From positions 975,001 through 1,039,000 of the forward strand of contig QANY01009317.1 in the NCBI GenBank assembly GCA_003255025.1: a stretch of 64,000 nucleotides of DNA. The letters are read 5' to 3'. This document shows positions 35,011-46,140 of this stretch, piece after piece. Source of the stretch: Datisca glomerata. Lineage: Eukaryota > Streptophyta > Magnoliopsida > Cucurbitales > Datiscaceae. The notes under the pieces were generated by a model. It saw nothing but the letters and a program-made list of their open reading frames with translations. It made no database searches and was not told the origin of the DNA. The position numbers and the translations under genes were made by a program. How positions within the stretch are numbered: the first letter of the stretch is position 1; every line of letters starts with the position of its first letter.

Positions 35011-36837
35011 ATGAAGATCCTTTGCGTTTTGTTTTCTTCTGTCTTAGTCTTTAGTTCCTTCTTCCTCTGCGCCTCCATCGAGGACGACGTGTCGTGTCTC
35101 GTGGGTGTGAAGAACTCGCTTTCTGACCCACTTGGTAAACTCAGCTCTTGGACCCTCACAAACTCCTCTGATGCCTCAATATGCAAGCTTGAAGGTGTCT
35201 CTTGCTGGAACCAGAAGGAGAATCGCCTTATCAGCATTCAGCTTCCGTCTATGCAGCTCTCTGGTAAGTTGCCGGAGTCTTTCCAGTTCTGCCGGAGTCT
35301 CCAAGTTTTAGATCTTTCCGGTAATGCTCTCTCCGGTCCGATCCCTTCCCAAATCTGTACCTGGTTGCCTTATTTAGTAACCCTAGATCTGTCCGGTAAC
35401 CGGCTCTCTGGTTCCATTCCGCCGGAGATTGTAAATTGTATGTTCTTGAACAGCCTCATTTTGAATGACAATAAATTATCCGGTTCATTACCGTACGAAC
35501 TCGGCCGGCTTGATAGGTTGAAGCGATTATCCGTCGCAAATAACGATCTTTCTGGTTCGATACCATCTGATTTGTCCCATTTTGACAAGAGTGATTTTGA
35601 TGGGAACAGCGGGCTCTGCGGGCAGCCTCTCGGTTCCAAATGTGGCGGACTGAGCAGCAAAAGCCTTGCCATTATAATCGCAGCCGGTGCTATAGGAGCT
35701 GCGGTCTCCTTGCTGTTGGGTTTTGCTATTTGGTGGTGGTTTCACGTTAGGGCAGGTGAGAAAAAGAGACGCTTGGCTGCTGGAGGTGGTGGTAAAGATG
35801 ACAGTAGTTGGGTGGAGTTGTTAAAATCACACAAGCTTGTTCAGGTGTCTTTGTTTCAGAAACCCATAGTGAAGGTGAAATTGGTAGACTTGTTGGCCGC
35901 TACTAACAATTTTGATTCACAAAGCATTATAATTTCAACGAGAACAGGGATTTCGTATAAGGCTCTTTTGCCCGATGGCTCTGCGCTCGCTGTAAAGCGT
36001 CTTAATGCCTGCAAGCTTAGTGAGAAACAGTTCAGGTCGGAGATGAATAGGTTGGGACAACAAAGACATCCTAATTTGGTGCCTTTGTTGGGCTTTTGTA
36101 TCGTGGAAGAAGAAAAGCTTTTGGTTTACAAGCACATGACCAGCGGGACATTGCACTCTCAATTACATGGAAGCAATAACGCTGATAGTCAGTATGGTCT
36201 TCTTGATTGGCCTACTAGGCTCAGGATTGCTGTAGGTGCTTCCAGAGGACTAGCTTGGCTTCACCATGGGTGTAATCCGCCATATCGGCATCAGAACATC
36301 AGCTCCAATGTCGTTCTTCTTGATGACGACTTTGATGCTCGGTTTACAGATTTCGGGATGGCTAGACTTGTGGGTTCTCGTGATTCCAATGATAGCTCGT
36401 TTGTAAATGGTGATTTAGGCGAATTTGGTTATATTGCTCCTGAGTATTCTAGCACAATGGTGGCATCACTAAAAGGCGATGTGTACGGTTTTGGGGTAGT
36501 GCTCCTGGAATTGGTCACCAAGCAGAAGCCTCTCGAGATAACCAACGCTGAGGATGATTTCAAAGGGAATTTGGCAGATTGGGTCAATTTGTTAGGGAAA
36601 ACTGGTCGACTCAGCTATGCTGTAGACAAGGGTATCTGGGGGAAGGGTCATGATGATGAAATTATGCAGTTCATGAGGGTTGCTTGCAGTTGTGTTGTCT
36701 CTAGGCCTAAGGATAGGCCGTCAATGTACCAGGTTTATGAGTCGTTAAAGAACATGGCCGAGAAACATGGTTTATCGGATCAGTCTGATCAATTTCCTAT
36801 GATCTTTGGAAAGCAAGACGCTGACTATAAAGAGTAG
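35011..36837 (+). CDS. BIR2: LRR receptor-like pseudokinase, BIR2/BIR3 type
   Basis: A complete intronless gene of 608 residues, the usual length for the BIR family (about 600). A signal peptide covers residues 1-22; an LRR N-cap with paired cysteines follows (C58, C65); about five leucine-rich repeats lie at 73-195 (for example LDLSGNALSGPIPSQI); the transmembrane segment is 218-243; then a kinase-like domain at ~300-585. VAIK lysine is kept (K329, AVKRL) and DFG is intact (447-449), but the glycine loop is gone and the catalytic HRD is HQN (427-429). It should therefore be an inactive or atypical kinase. Arabidopsis BIR2 and BIR3 sit in the plasma membrane, bind the co-receptor BAK1 and restrain immune and brassinosteroid signalling. 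Similar function here is by homology. Start: first ATG, directly at the signal peptide. Which BIR paralogue it is remains open. Confidence 0.93.
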   Translation: MKILCVLFSSVLVFSSFFLCASIEDDVSCLVGVKNSLSDPLGKLSSWTLTNSSDASICKLEGVSCWNQKENRLISIQLPSMQLSGKLPESFQFCRSLQVLDLSGNALSGPIPSQICTWLPYLVTLDLSGNRLSGSIPPEIVNCMFLNSLILNDNKLSGSLPYELGRLDRLKRLSVANNDLSGSIPSDLSHFDKSDFDGNSGLCGQPLGSKCGGLSSKSLAIIIAAGAIGAAVSLLLGFAIWWWFHVRAGEKKRRLAAGGGGKDDSSWVELLKSHKLVQVSLFQKPIVKVKLVDLLAATNNFDSQSIIISTRTGISYKALLPDGSALAVKRLNACKLSEKQFRSEMNRLGQQRHPNLVPLLGFCIVEEEKLLVYKHMTSGTLHSQLHGSNNADSQYGLLDWPTRLRIAVGASRGLAWLHHGCNPPYRHQNISSNVVLLDDDFDARFTDFGMARLVGSRDSNDSSFVNGDLGEFGYIAPEYSSTMVASLKGDVYGFGVVLLELVTKQKPLEITNAEDDFKGNLADWVNLLGKTGRLSYAVDKGIWGKGHDDEIMQFMRVACSCVVSRPKDRPSMYQVYESLKNMAEKHGLSDQSDQFPMIFGKQDADYKE

Positions 36838-39094
36838 TTTGAATGGAGAAGAGATTAGAAGTGAATAAATCTTTACGTTCCTTAAGAATTTTAAATGGGA
36901 GAGCATCTCCAGCCTTATGATATGTTCTGTGAGGCACATTCAACAATTGGTATGGTTTCCACTTGCGCGTGAATCTCTGTTCTAATGCTTTGTATTATCC
37001 GATAATTATCTTGCATTGTAGTTTGACTGTAGCAGAAAATTCTAATTTCAATTTGGAAAAAAGAGGCTTCTACACAATGTTTGTAAATTGCTGATCTTTC
37101 TAGAAAGCTCGTTTTAATGTATGTTGCAAGTTATGCCATTTTATCAATTCTGTCTTATAAAAGATCTTCTTCAATTCTGTCTCCACCCTTTGGAAGCCTA
37201 CTTGTCAACCTTCTGACTTGGTGGTCCTATGTATGAACAAAACACTCATAGCTTTTCCCTTATGGTTATGGATACTTTAATCTACAAAAGAAGTTATTAT
37301 TCTCCAATTTAATTAAACATGCATGGACTCCTATTGCTATATTTTTTTTATGAGGATAGTAAAGTTTGACTTGAATTTACCTGCTAGAGATTTAACTGTT
37401 GAGACTTGAGAAAGTGGAAGAGAAAAGTAACATTTTTTGAAACATGATTTTCCTGGAATAGCAAATGCAAAAGTTAGTTTTGTTTTAAACTAGAAAATGA
37501 TTAAATTGTCACAATCTTTACCTGTGCATAGCTTGGCCAAATCGGTCAAATACCAAGCTGTTAGATGTCTGCCCTTTCGATTATAGAGTAGCTTTAGTGT
37601 GGGCCAACTTGATATTAAAGGGAATTTAAAAAGTCATGATCTTATGGTCTAAACAAAGATGATCCATCTGTTTGTTCCTAGAAACACTACTTTCTAAGTC
37701 TAATAGTTGAGCTAAATGGCTTTGCCACTAAAACAATAATATTTTAAAAAGTGCATCTGCTTTTATGTCATTTACTTAGTTGCTTTAGGTTATAGTTGAT
37801 GGGAAGCCAATTTCTTTTATAGTACTGTTTTATACCTTTTGTAATGCTTAATCACTTTTAGATTTCCATAAATTGACCTCTCTGTTTGGATAAATGAGTT
37901 CTTAGATACTGATCTATCCATACTTAAACATCTGTCTAGATTGTGAACTCCTTGCATGTTGTACTTGTACAGTAGATTTATCAATATGCAGCAACTCCTG
38001 TTGAGTATTTGACCTTTTTGAGTAGAGTTGAGTCAGCACAGTTGACCCACCCCAACCCCCAGATTTCTGATAAGGCTTGTTTGGTGGAGTTCTTGTTTTT
38101 ATTTTCGAACTAAAAAGTTTCGTGAAAACAAGTTCACATATATTTCAATCTTGAGTGATTTTGAAAACTATTGTCAACAAGTTTTCAGAAAATTTATAGG
38201 AACACTCTTCTTCAATACTCCTACCAATAACGATTTTGGATATTAAATGTTGTTATTTTAGAGATCAACTTCGTTGTTTGTCATTTTCAATTTTCTAAAA
38301 ACTTATTTTCAAATCACCAAAACTATTATAGCAGGCAGATTGCAAGTGAGGCATTCATAACTGAGCCGGTGAGGCAGTCAAATGACTGAGCCTACAAGTT
38401 CAGAATTGATTGGAACAAGCTCGAGCTACACAGGTTGCTCGTGAAAGCAATTAAATTTATTTTTCTGATGAAAGGGATGGATAAACAGTGAGTTGAATTT
38501 GCTTTGTTCCAGGGGGGCCCATGAGAATTAAGAGTAAGTGCTTTTTGGACTAAACTCCGGCTTTTGTGCCTGTTTGAGGGGCAGTGCTCGTGTTCTTAGG
38601 TTGCCTCTGCACATGCTCCATACCCCACCATTGCAGTGACCTTGGCCTGTTAATGAGATCTGGTCAAATGAGTTCTGTTTTGGTCCTTTGGTACACATTA
38701 CTTTTGAATCGCGTGAATGCTATCAATCTCAAAAGTAAATTGTTCGTTGAGTACGTATTCCTCAATAATCTTTTGAAGACAAAAAATGTTCTTTCTCCTT
38801 TAAATATGCATATAATACAACATTCAATGAAAAAAATATGTGCGAGTAGAGAAACTTGTTCATTTTTGGAAGTGAGCGCGCACAACCAAGAATCCATCGT
38901 GGGAATACCAAAGAGCATGCATGGGATCTTCCAATTAGATCAAAGACAATGTGAGACACTCTTAACTATAAATAAAGGCACTTTACGCCTCTAGAAGGTA
39001 AGTTAAGCTTGGCCCCGCTTTTACTCATAATAATCCCTAAACTCACAAGAAAATGTCATGCTCTAGTCCCTGAATTAGATTGGAGATCAAAATC
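36838..39094. other. 3' UTR of the receptor gene and unassigned downstream sequence
   Basis: An AATAAA-like signal (gtgaataaatc) lies at about 36861. The next 200-300 bp are plausible 3' UTR. Further on, no gene is supported. A 136-residue frame at 38584-38994 has no domain, no homologue I recognise and overlapping frames on the other strand. Confidence 0.45.
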
Positions 39095-40860
39095 CAAATA
39101 TATAAATCTAAGTCTGCGATCAAAATCAATATAACTTAATCTGATTACTCTTAAGCAAGCCTAAAAAATCAAGTTCGAGATTGAGATCAATATAAGTTGA
39201 GTTGTTTACTCTTAAATCGATCTAGAAAATCTAGTCTGAAATCAAGATCAATATAACATAAGCTGCTTACTCTTAAGCAAGCCTAAAAGATCAAGTTTGA
39301 GATCAAGATCCACATAACTTAAGCTAGATACTCTAAGCAAGCCTGACAAGATCAAGTCTATAATGAATATCAATATAAATTAAGTTATTTACTCTTAAGC
39401 AAGAATAAAATGATTGTTTAGATCAAAGATCAACACAACCTAACCTGCTTACTATTAAGCAAGCCTAGAAAGATAAAGTCTGAGATCGAAAAACATAATA
39501 ATTGAAGCTACTTACTCCTAAGAAAAACTGAAAAAATCAAATCCAAAGATAAAGATCAAGTCTAAGATCGAGATTAATATAGCCTAAGCTTCTTAGTCAT
39601 AACCAAGCCTAAAAGGATCAAACTCAAAGAAAAAAATCAAGGCCAATATCGAGATCAATATATAACTTAAGTTGCTTACTCTTAAACAAGCCTGAAAATA
39701 TTTTTTTCTATGATCGAGTTTAGTACAACATGAGTTGCTTACTCTTCAAACAAGATCAAATCGAGGTTAGAGCCACCTAAATTGCTTTCCCTTATGTCAG
39801 CCTTACGCGATCAATTCTTAGATCAAAATCACTGCAACCTAAGCCACTTGCCCTTATGCCAACCTAATAAGATCGACCCTAAGATTGAGATCAATGAACT
39901 AGTTACTCTTAAGTAAACCCAACAAGAGAAAATCAAAATCAACGTCACCTAAACTTACTATTAACTTACGTTGCTTACTTTTAAAGCAAGCCTAAAAAGA
40001 TCAAATCCAATAATAAAGATCAAATCCAATAATAAAGATCAAGGCTAAGATCAAGATCAATATAGAAAAAAATCTTCTGACATCCCTATAATTTGCTTAA
40101 ATGACACAGACATTTTTCTAGATTAAAAAATGACACAGCATTCTCTTCATGTTATGTTTCATTGACAGAAATATGAAACCGTGAAATTTCAAACTAACAT
40201 GTTTAAATAACATGTGGTAGCATACCTCTTATTTTATTCTCAATTCTAAAAAGTTAAAATCAATTATTTTTAATATTCAAACTAGAATCACTTAAATACG
40301 AAACAGCTCGGGCCGATTTATGTTTCATATTAGAAAACAATTGGATCAGATTGGTTATAGGGATAGTCTTATATTTTCACACCCAAGATATCCGATTTTA
40401 ACAGAATAGACTTACTTTTCATTTCTTTAAACTAGATGAGTGCATGTATCATTTAGACAAATTACAAGTGATGTTTGAGAAATTTTCCCTATAATTTAAG
40501 TTGCTTACTCCTACGCAAGCCAAAAAACTCAATTCTATGATTGAGATAAGTGCAATCTGAACTGCTTACTCAAAAGCATACCCAACAAGATCAAATCAAC
40601 ATAACTCCTTGATTAACTATTGGCATCTAAGGAAGAAGGCAGCGCCATATTTGTTCGAAGATCAAGATCAGTGAAACTTAAGCTACTTACCTTTATGCCA
40701 GCCTAGTAAGATTGACTCTAAGATCGAGATCAGTGCAACACGAGCTGCTTACTCTTAAGTAAACCTAACAAGACTATATCAAGACCAACGTCATCCTCAT
40801 AGCTTAAGCCAACCTAATATAATCAATTCTAAGATCAACATTAACCCTACGCTAAACATG
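39095..40860. repeat. ~62-bp minisatellite array, interrupted
   Basis: Degenerate tandem units carry gagatcaagatcaatataac, taagctgcttactcttaagc and aagcctaaaa(g)atcaa blocks in fixed order. The array runs from about 39095 to 40065 and resumes at about 40495-40860, with unrelated AT-rich sequence between. It has roughly twenty or more units with many point differences and partial units. Confidence 0.85.
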
Positions 40861-41129
40861 TTTAAGATTAAGATTAAAATCTAAGAATGAGTATGCATAA
40901 TAATTTTTAACTTGTTAAGATCAAAGCTCACAAAGATAAATATCCAAGGCTAGATCAGATCATGCAATTCCATTAAGTGGAAGGAGTATGATGCGACAAA
41001 ATAAGATTATTATAGAAATAAGTACATAAAAGTGAAATATTAAATACTACTAGGAAACAGTCTTTCCTTGTTCTTCCTCAATAATGGGGGGCAATAAGAA
41101 GCCTTAGATGATGAAGTTGGAGGAACTTC
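40861..41129. other. spacer up to the transposon nest
   Basis: A G-run (AATGGGGGGC, 41083-41092) resembles a polypurine tract, so the minisatellite to the left may be the 3' part of another LTR element; this is weak. ACTTC at 41125-41129 is the left copy of the nest's target duplication. Confidence 0.4.
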
Positions 41130-41144
41130 TGTTGGAATTATGTC

Positions 41145-42183
41145 TGTAAATAGTGAGCCACATCGTTAGGAATAACGTGTCAAAGGGAACATGTGGCGTC
41201 TAAAGACAAGTCTATATGAACTTACGTGGAATAACATTTACCGGTTCGTGATAATTACAAAATAATGTTTGTAAAGGACGCTCCTCTTTTATAAAGGTGT
41301 CGATCCCATTATATGAAATTAGGTATTAAATGTTGTACTTCGTCTTGACAAAGATTCGAAGGCATTTTCTTGCCAGAGAACAATCTGAGGGCTCTGGTAA
41401 GGTAGGATTAGGACAAGGCTTGCTACACCAGGATGCGAAGATCTCATTAAAGGATGTAGCCACCTTACAAGTCTTGGAAGTGCCTCCTTTGTGTCGCCCC
41501 GGGAGAAACCCGGGCGCAACTCCCTATGCCACTTTGAGGGGAACTCCGGAGGTGGCTCCCCATGCCACGTCGGGGGGAACCTCGAGGGTGGCTTTCCATG
41601 CCACCATGGGGGGAATCCTGAGGGTGGCTCTCCATGCCACCATGGGGGAACCCCGGGCATGACTTTCCATGCCACCCCGGGGGGAACCCCGAGGGTGGCT
41701 CCCCACGTCGCCACAGGGGGAACCCCGGTCGCGGCTTCCCATGCTGCCACGAGGGAACCCCAGACACATTTTCCTATGTTACGTTGTTTTAGGGATGTGG
41801 CACATTTTAGATATGGTGTCACGTTTTTAGTGTGTGACCACGTTTTAAGGGTGATTTTTATTGGTGTCAGTTTGTGTCGGACACGTGATTTGCATGCGGT
41901 TGAAAATGACATGTGTGTGGTCCTCACTCAACCCCATCTATATAAATGTGTCCCAAGCACCATTATGGAGGGAATGACTTCTCATCCATCCCGAGATCAA
42001 ACACTGGGAATATTCTCTCCTCGAGTTTCTCACCTACCTTAGAGTCTTAAAGGCATTTGTCACCTTCCGACGGCTGCCTAAAGTTGCTTGTTCTTCACCC
42101 TCCGACCACCAACTTCCACGTTCCCAGGCATACTTGGCATAAACTAGATCACTCATACACACATCACCCTAAGCCCCTAAACA
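41145..42183 (+). repeat. 5' LTR of the gag-only element
   Basis: It holds a GC-rich 36-bp array at 41480-41770 and a TATATAAAT box at 41939-41947, followed by the likely transcribed R/U5 part. It shares long colinear sequence with 46141-47298. Confidence 0.88.
41480..41770. repeat. 36-bp GC-rich minisatellite inside the 5' LTR
   Basis: About eight units of gagggtggctctccatgcca followed by cc(a/c)(t/c)gggggaacccc. The unit is divisible by three, so long open frames appear on both strands without being genes. The 3' LTR has its own version at 46495-46870 with a different copy number. Confidence 0.92.
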
Positions 42184-42839
42184 TTTTGGGGACTCCATTG
42201 AGGAGTAATCTCTCTACCACCTTCTTCTTTCTTCGAGTATGGCTAGACGTAGTAGAATCACGAGAGCTTCTTCTCATTTGGAATGAGAGAATGTTAACCC
42301 AACTATTGAGAACCATGACATGGAATATGCTACCACTAGGGAGAGAATCAACCTCCTTGCCATTCTGCTGCTACAATGACGACGACTGAGTAGACTAACG
42401 CCATTAGAGAGCCCCAGGCCTCTAGTGTTGAGATTCATACCACTCTGAGTATGCTGACTGCTTTCCTCGCTGGTGCTCAGAACCCTCCTCCACCACCGCC
42501 TGTCGCTCATATTGTCCTTCCTCATGAGGCAAACCAGACTGATGCCGACATATAGATTCTAACTGTATATCTCGGGGGCTCGTCCGGGTTAGGAACGGAA
42601 AACAGTGACCAAAATATGGGTCACTCGAGTAATCCCACCAACATTATCATTCCACCAACAACATTCCCTGCAGCCTTCGCATGTCCCACGCTAGCACATG
42701 ACATCCCGATCGAAGACATTGACACTGACCCTTTCATTACTAGGGAGACACTACAGAAGATGTTAGAGATGGAGCATATCAAAGCCTCTTTGAGCGAGAC
42801 AATAGTAGACTTTCGTCTCCTTACCCATGTGAGCTAGCC

Positions 42840-43538
42840 ATGAAGCCATACCCGTCCGACTATGTACCCTCAAATTTATGTAAGTACGGGATGGACGGAT
42901 GTACTAGGGAGTAAATTATACGTTTCATTGATGACTTGGGCTCACACGGATGTGACGAGTCCATGAGGTTGAGGGAGTCAAAACCACTGACTGAGCGGGC
43001 ATACACATGGTACATAAATCTAGCGCCAAGATCAATTTTAACACGATCTGATATGGCTTCTGCCTTCATGACAAAGTTTTTTGTGTCTGAGGAAAAGATG
43101 AGCATTCTCGAGTTGGGGTGTGAGTATTAAAAGAAAGATGATGACCTGATGACTTATGTCAAACGGTTTAAAGACAAAGCATTGGATTTCCAAGAATAGT
43201 GGAAGGATGAAGACTTGGTGAACATGTGGATCTGCGAAATGGTGAATGAGTATAGAGCGCATTTGGAGAACCTCGACATCACCACTTTCTTACGCCTCTA
43301 TGTAGCTGCTCAACGCACCAAAACTTCAGTGTCCAGGCTAAAGGTTACGGAGCAGGGTGAGTGTGGATGGCTAACATGGAAGCCTGCAAGATACACGCCA
43401 CAAGTAGCCATAGCACAACCCCAAGGGCGAGGTGCAAAATGGGACAGAAGCGAAAGGGATGATCCACCAACTTTCCCCTTCTCCATGGATAAGGTGGAAG
43501 CGTTGTTGGATGCCTGGGTCAAGGATAAGGTCGTGTAG
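42840..43538 (+). pseudogene. gag (Retrotrans_gag-like) with three in-frame stops
   Basis: A single frame from 42840 to 43538 reads like plant gypsy-type gag: MKPYPSDYVPS, then RFIDDLG, LTERAYTWYINLAP, FMTKFF, YVKRFKDKALD, MVNEYRAHLENL and a basic tail. This order is that of the Retrotrans_gag domain. Three stops interrupt it (TAA 42912-42914, TAA 43128-43130, TAG 43197-43199) but there is no frameshift across 700 bp. No CCHC knuckle or protease follows. The frames at 42616-42837 (plus) and 43105-42860 (minus) are not part of it. Confidence 0.75.
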
Positions 43539-44117
43539 AAACCTTGGGTGGAAAACTTGTCCACTAGTGAAGAAATGGAATCACCTCAGTATTGTCGCTT
43601 CCACCGAGGTACCACTCATGCAACCAAAGATTGTAAAATTTTGTGACGGGTTTTCCATGACAAGCTTCAACAAGGGGAGATCATTAACGCAGACATATAA
43701 TTTTTGGGAAACCATCCTCCCACTCCCCCCCTCCTACCCCCACACGCTACATGACCATTGTGATAGGAAGTGGCTGATATGCTATAAAACCTGAGGAGGG
43801 GTACGTTAAGTACAAAGGCAATCATGTGTTGTAAGGTCTAAAGATTATATACTCGGACTCACAATACACATGTTTATTTATGAAATGCCTACTCTAAAAA
43901 TTACAACTATTTATCTATGTGCATGCTTGTACAAATAGGAAGGGCCATATGAGACCACCTCTATTGCTAATAGTAAATGAGATGACCGTCAAACGCTTCA
44001 AGTCGTACCGACGATGTTCAACTTTAAGTACCTAAAAAGATTTATCAAGTTTAGCATTGTAACTTTTACTTCAACTTTTGTGATTATCAAAATAGCCCAA
44101 AAACTTATAACGGGTCC
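43539..44117 (+). other. post-gag interior of the gag-only element
   Basis: No protease, integrase or reverse-transcriptase motif is visible in any frame. Sequence becomes AT-rich after 43800. Confidence 0.5.
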
Positions 44118-44450
44118 GTCATCCTGAAATGCGTGTAAGACGTTTCAGCGAAGTTAATTCCTGGAACACCTTTAAGACATTTCAATAAAGATTGATCCTG
44201 CAATGCTTTTAAGACATTTCAGCGAAAGTTGTTCCTAGAATGAATTTAAGACATTTCAGCAAAGATTTTTCCTGAAGCGTGTCTAAAACATTTTGGCAGA
44301 GTTTGCTCCAGAAATACGTGTAAGACGTTTCACCGAAGTTTGTTCCTGAAACGCACTTAAGATGTTTTAGCAAAGCTTGTTCCTGGAACGCGTTTAAGAT
44401 GTTTCAATAAAGTTAGTCCCTTAAATGCAATAGAAACATTTCAGCAAAGG
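44118..44450. repeat. 37-bp minisatellite in the gag-only element
   Basis: About nine tandem units starting ttcctggaac(g), with ttaagacatttcagc(a)aag following. Copies diverge moderately. They are contiguous, with no unique spacers, so this is not a CRISPR-like array. Confidence 0.88.
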
Positions 44451-45499
44451 TAGTTGGGCAGAACTTAGCCACTGTAGCAAATCCCTTCAAAGCGGAACTT
44501 GGCCGCCATAACGAGTTTGAAATACATAAGTTATTTTAACTACTTACTTCACTCATTACCACGGAATATGACCGTTGTCGTGTAGCTTAAATCTAACTTA
44601 GATATTTATTATGAATATGCTCATGTTAAAAGTTATATGTAAGAGCGATGTATGTGCGAAGTAGGGATGCATGATAATAAGACAAGATAACGGTTCGAAG
44701 TAGGAGCAGATGAGCATGTCTAATGAAAATTCAAAGTATGAACTGATGATGATAAAATCTGAAGTATGGATGGGTACATAACCATTTAAGCATGACCATT
44801 ACAGATAGTCCAATATCCACGCGCCTCCTTAGGCAACTTGATTATATTTTTTGAGTATGTGTAAAAAGCCGTAGTATCATGCAGTTTCCTACGTGTATGC
44901 ACTTTCACAGGTCGAATCGTCTACGGACGACACTCCAACATGCGCACCTGCCTCTAGGCCATTTCTTGTTGAACTTCACTCTGGTTAGTTATCTCAATAT
45001 CACAAAGTCGTGGTATGTTTGTTCATGATTCCAATAAATTATCTACAGTAATGATTATGCACACATCATTGAGCTGCATCTGTCATGTAGGAGCTTGATA
45101 TAGGTATAGAATATATATATATATTGACTGACTATATTAACTTATCATGATACTTTGGTATTTGGCCATGCAGTATAAACATGCAAATGGTGCATATATT
45201 ACCATGTATACTCACTCGTCATGATACTATGGTATGTGTGCTAGCATTGAACTTGAGGCTGTGCATCGCTAGTGCATGTATTTTCTTTAACCTATTCATT
45301 TAGTTGGAAACACACCAAGGTTTCAGTGAATACTTTGATGGGGTGGCATCTTTTTTTAAATGTGAGTATTTCTGTAGAGGCCTTTTGCTTCAAATTAAAG
45401 TGCAAAAAATGAAAATAAGAGAATGATCTTGGTCGGCTAACTTTATAGAGGAGGAGAGCTCCCATGCCACGTCCTATCGAAGGATGGGCTTTTGACGTC
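44451..45499. other. noncoding interior between the two arrays
   Basis: No gene seen. An (AT)n run lies at 45110-45124 and a tcatgatactatggtat-type word repeats near 45150 and 45220. Confidence 0.4.
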
Positions 45500-45950
45500 T
45501 CATCCAGGGAAGGACGGGATGCAGCATCACGTCTATTAAATGAGTCGTTGTCGCGCACCTCGAGCAAGATGAGGCGCTGGCACACCTTAAAATGAGGCGT
45601 TCTTGCATGCCTCATTGGAGGTGCTGACATGCCTCTGAACGAGGCAGCACCTCGTTCGAGGCATTGGCGTGCCTTTGAACGTGACGCAGACGCGCCTTTG
45701 AATAAGGCGTTCTCATGTGCCTCATTCAAGGTGCGGCCACACGCTTCGTTTAGCGCCTCTGAACGAGGTGTTCTTGCAGCGCCTCATTCGAGGTGCTGTC
45801 ACGCCTTGTTTGAGGCGATGTGACACGCCTTTAAGTAAGGCGTTCCCACACACCTCATTAGAGGTATTGTGACATACCTCGCCTTTAGTGAGGTGCTGAC
45901 ATGCACCTCGAGCGAGGTTCTCCGCCTCGTTTGAGGTACGATGAAACTGT
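45500..45950. repeat. palindromic GC-rich minisatellite before the polypurine tract
   Basis: Units built on gcctc(g/a)ttcgaggtg and gcctttgaa(c/t)(g/a)aggcg, in which gcctc and gaggc words alternate, so single strands could fold into many small hairpins. Repeat spacing is ~45-50 bp with considerable drift. Overlapping frames on both strands (for example 45729-45292) come from this structure. Confidence 0.8.
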
Positions 45951-46140
45951 GGGGACTTCCCCAAAACACATTTACTCATAAATTATGGCATATCTAAATT
46001 TTTATGATTTAATGTCCGTAGTTATCCGAGACAAACAAGACATCTGTCCCACGAATAAGTGCAAAAGACGCAGCAACACTGATATCAGAAGATATGTTCA
46101 AGCTTGATTGTTCTTCTCTTAACCTTCAACAGGGGGCTAA

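Noticed and set aside
38584..38994. 136-residue + frame downstream of the receptor gene
   Set aside because: No signal, domain or splice context; two antisense frames overlap it; codon use looks random.
41319..42042. Long overlapping open frames on both strands (up to 202 residues) rich in Gly, Pro, His and Trp
   Set aside because: They are produced by the 36-bp GC-rich array inside an LTR; a repeat unit divisible by three with few stop words opens several frames at once.
44118..44450. Evenly spaced repeats considered as a CRISPR-like array
   Set aside because: Units are contiguous with no unique spacers, and all context is plant nuclear DNA.
45292..45979. Arginine/alanine-rich frames on both strands
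   Set aside because: They fall in the palindromic gcctc/gaggc minisatellite and have no domain or start context.
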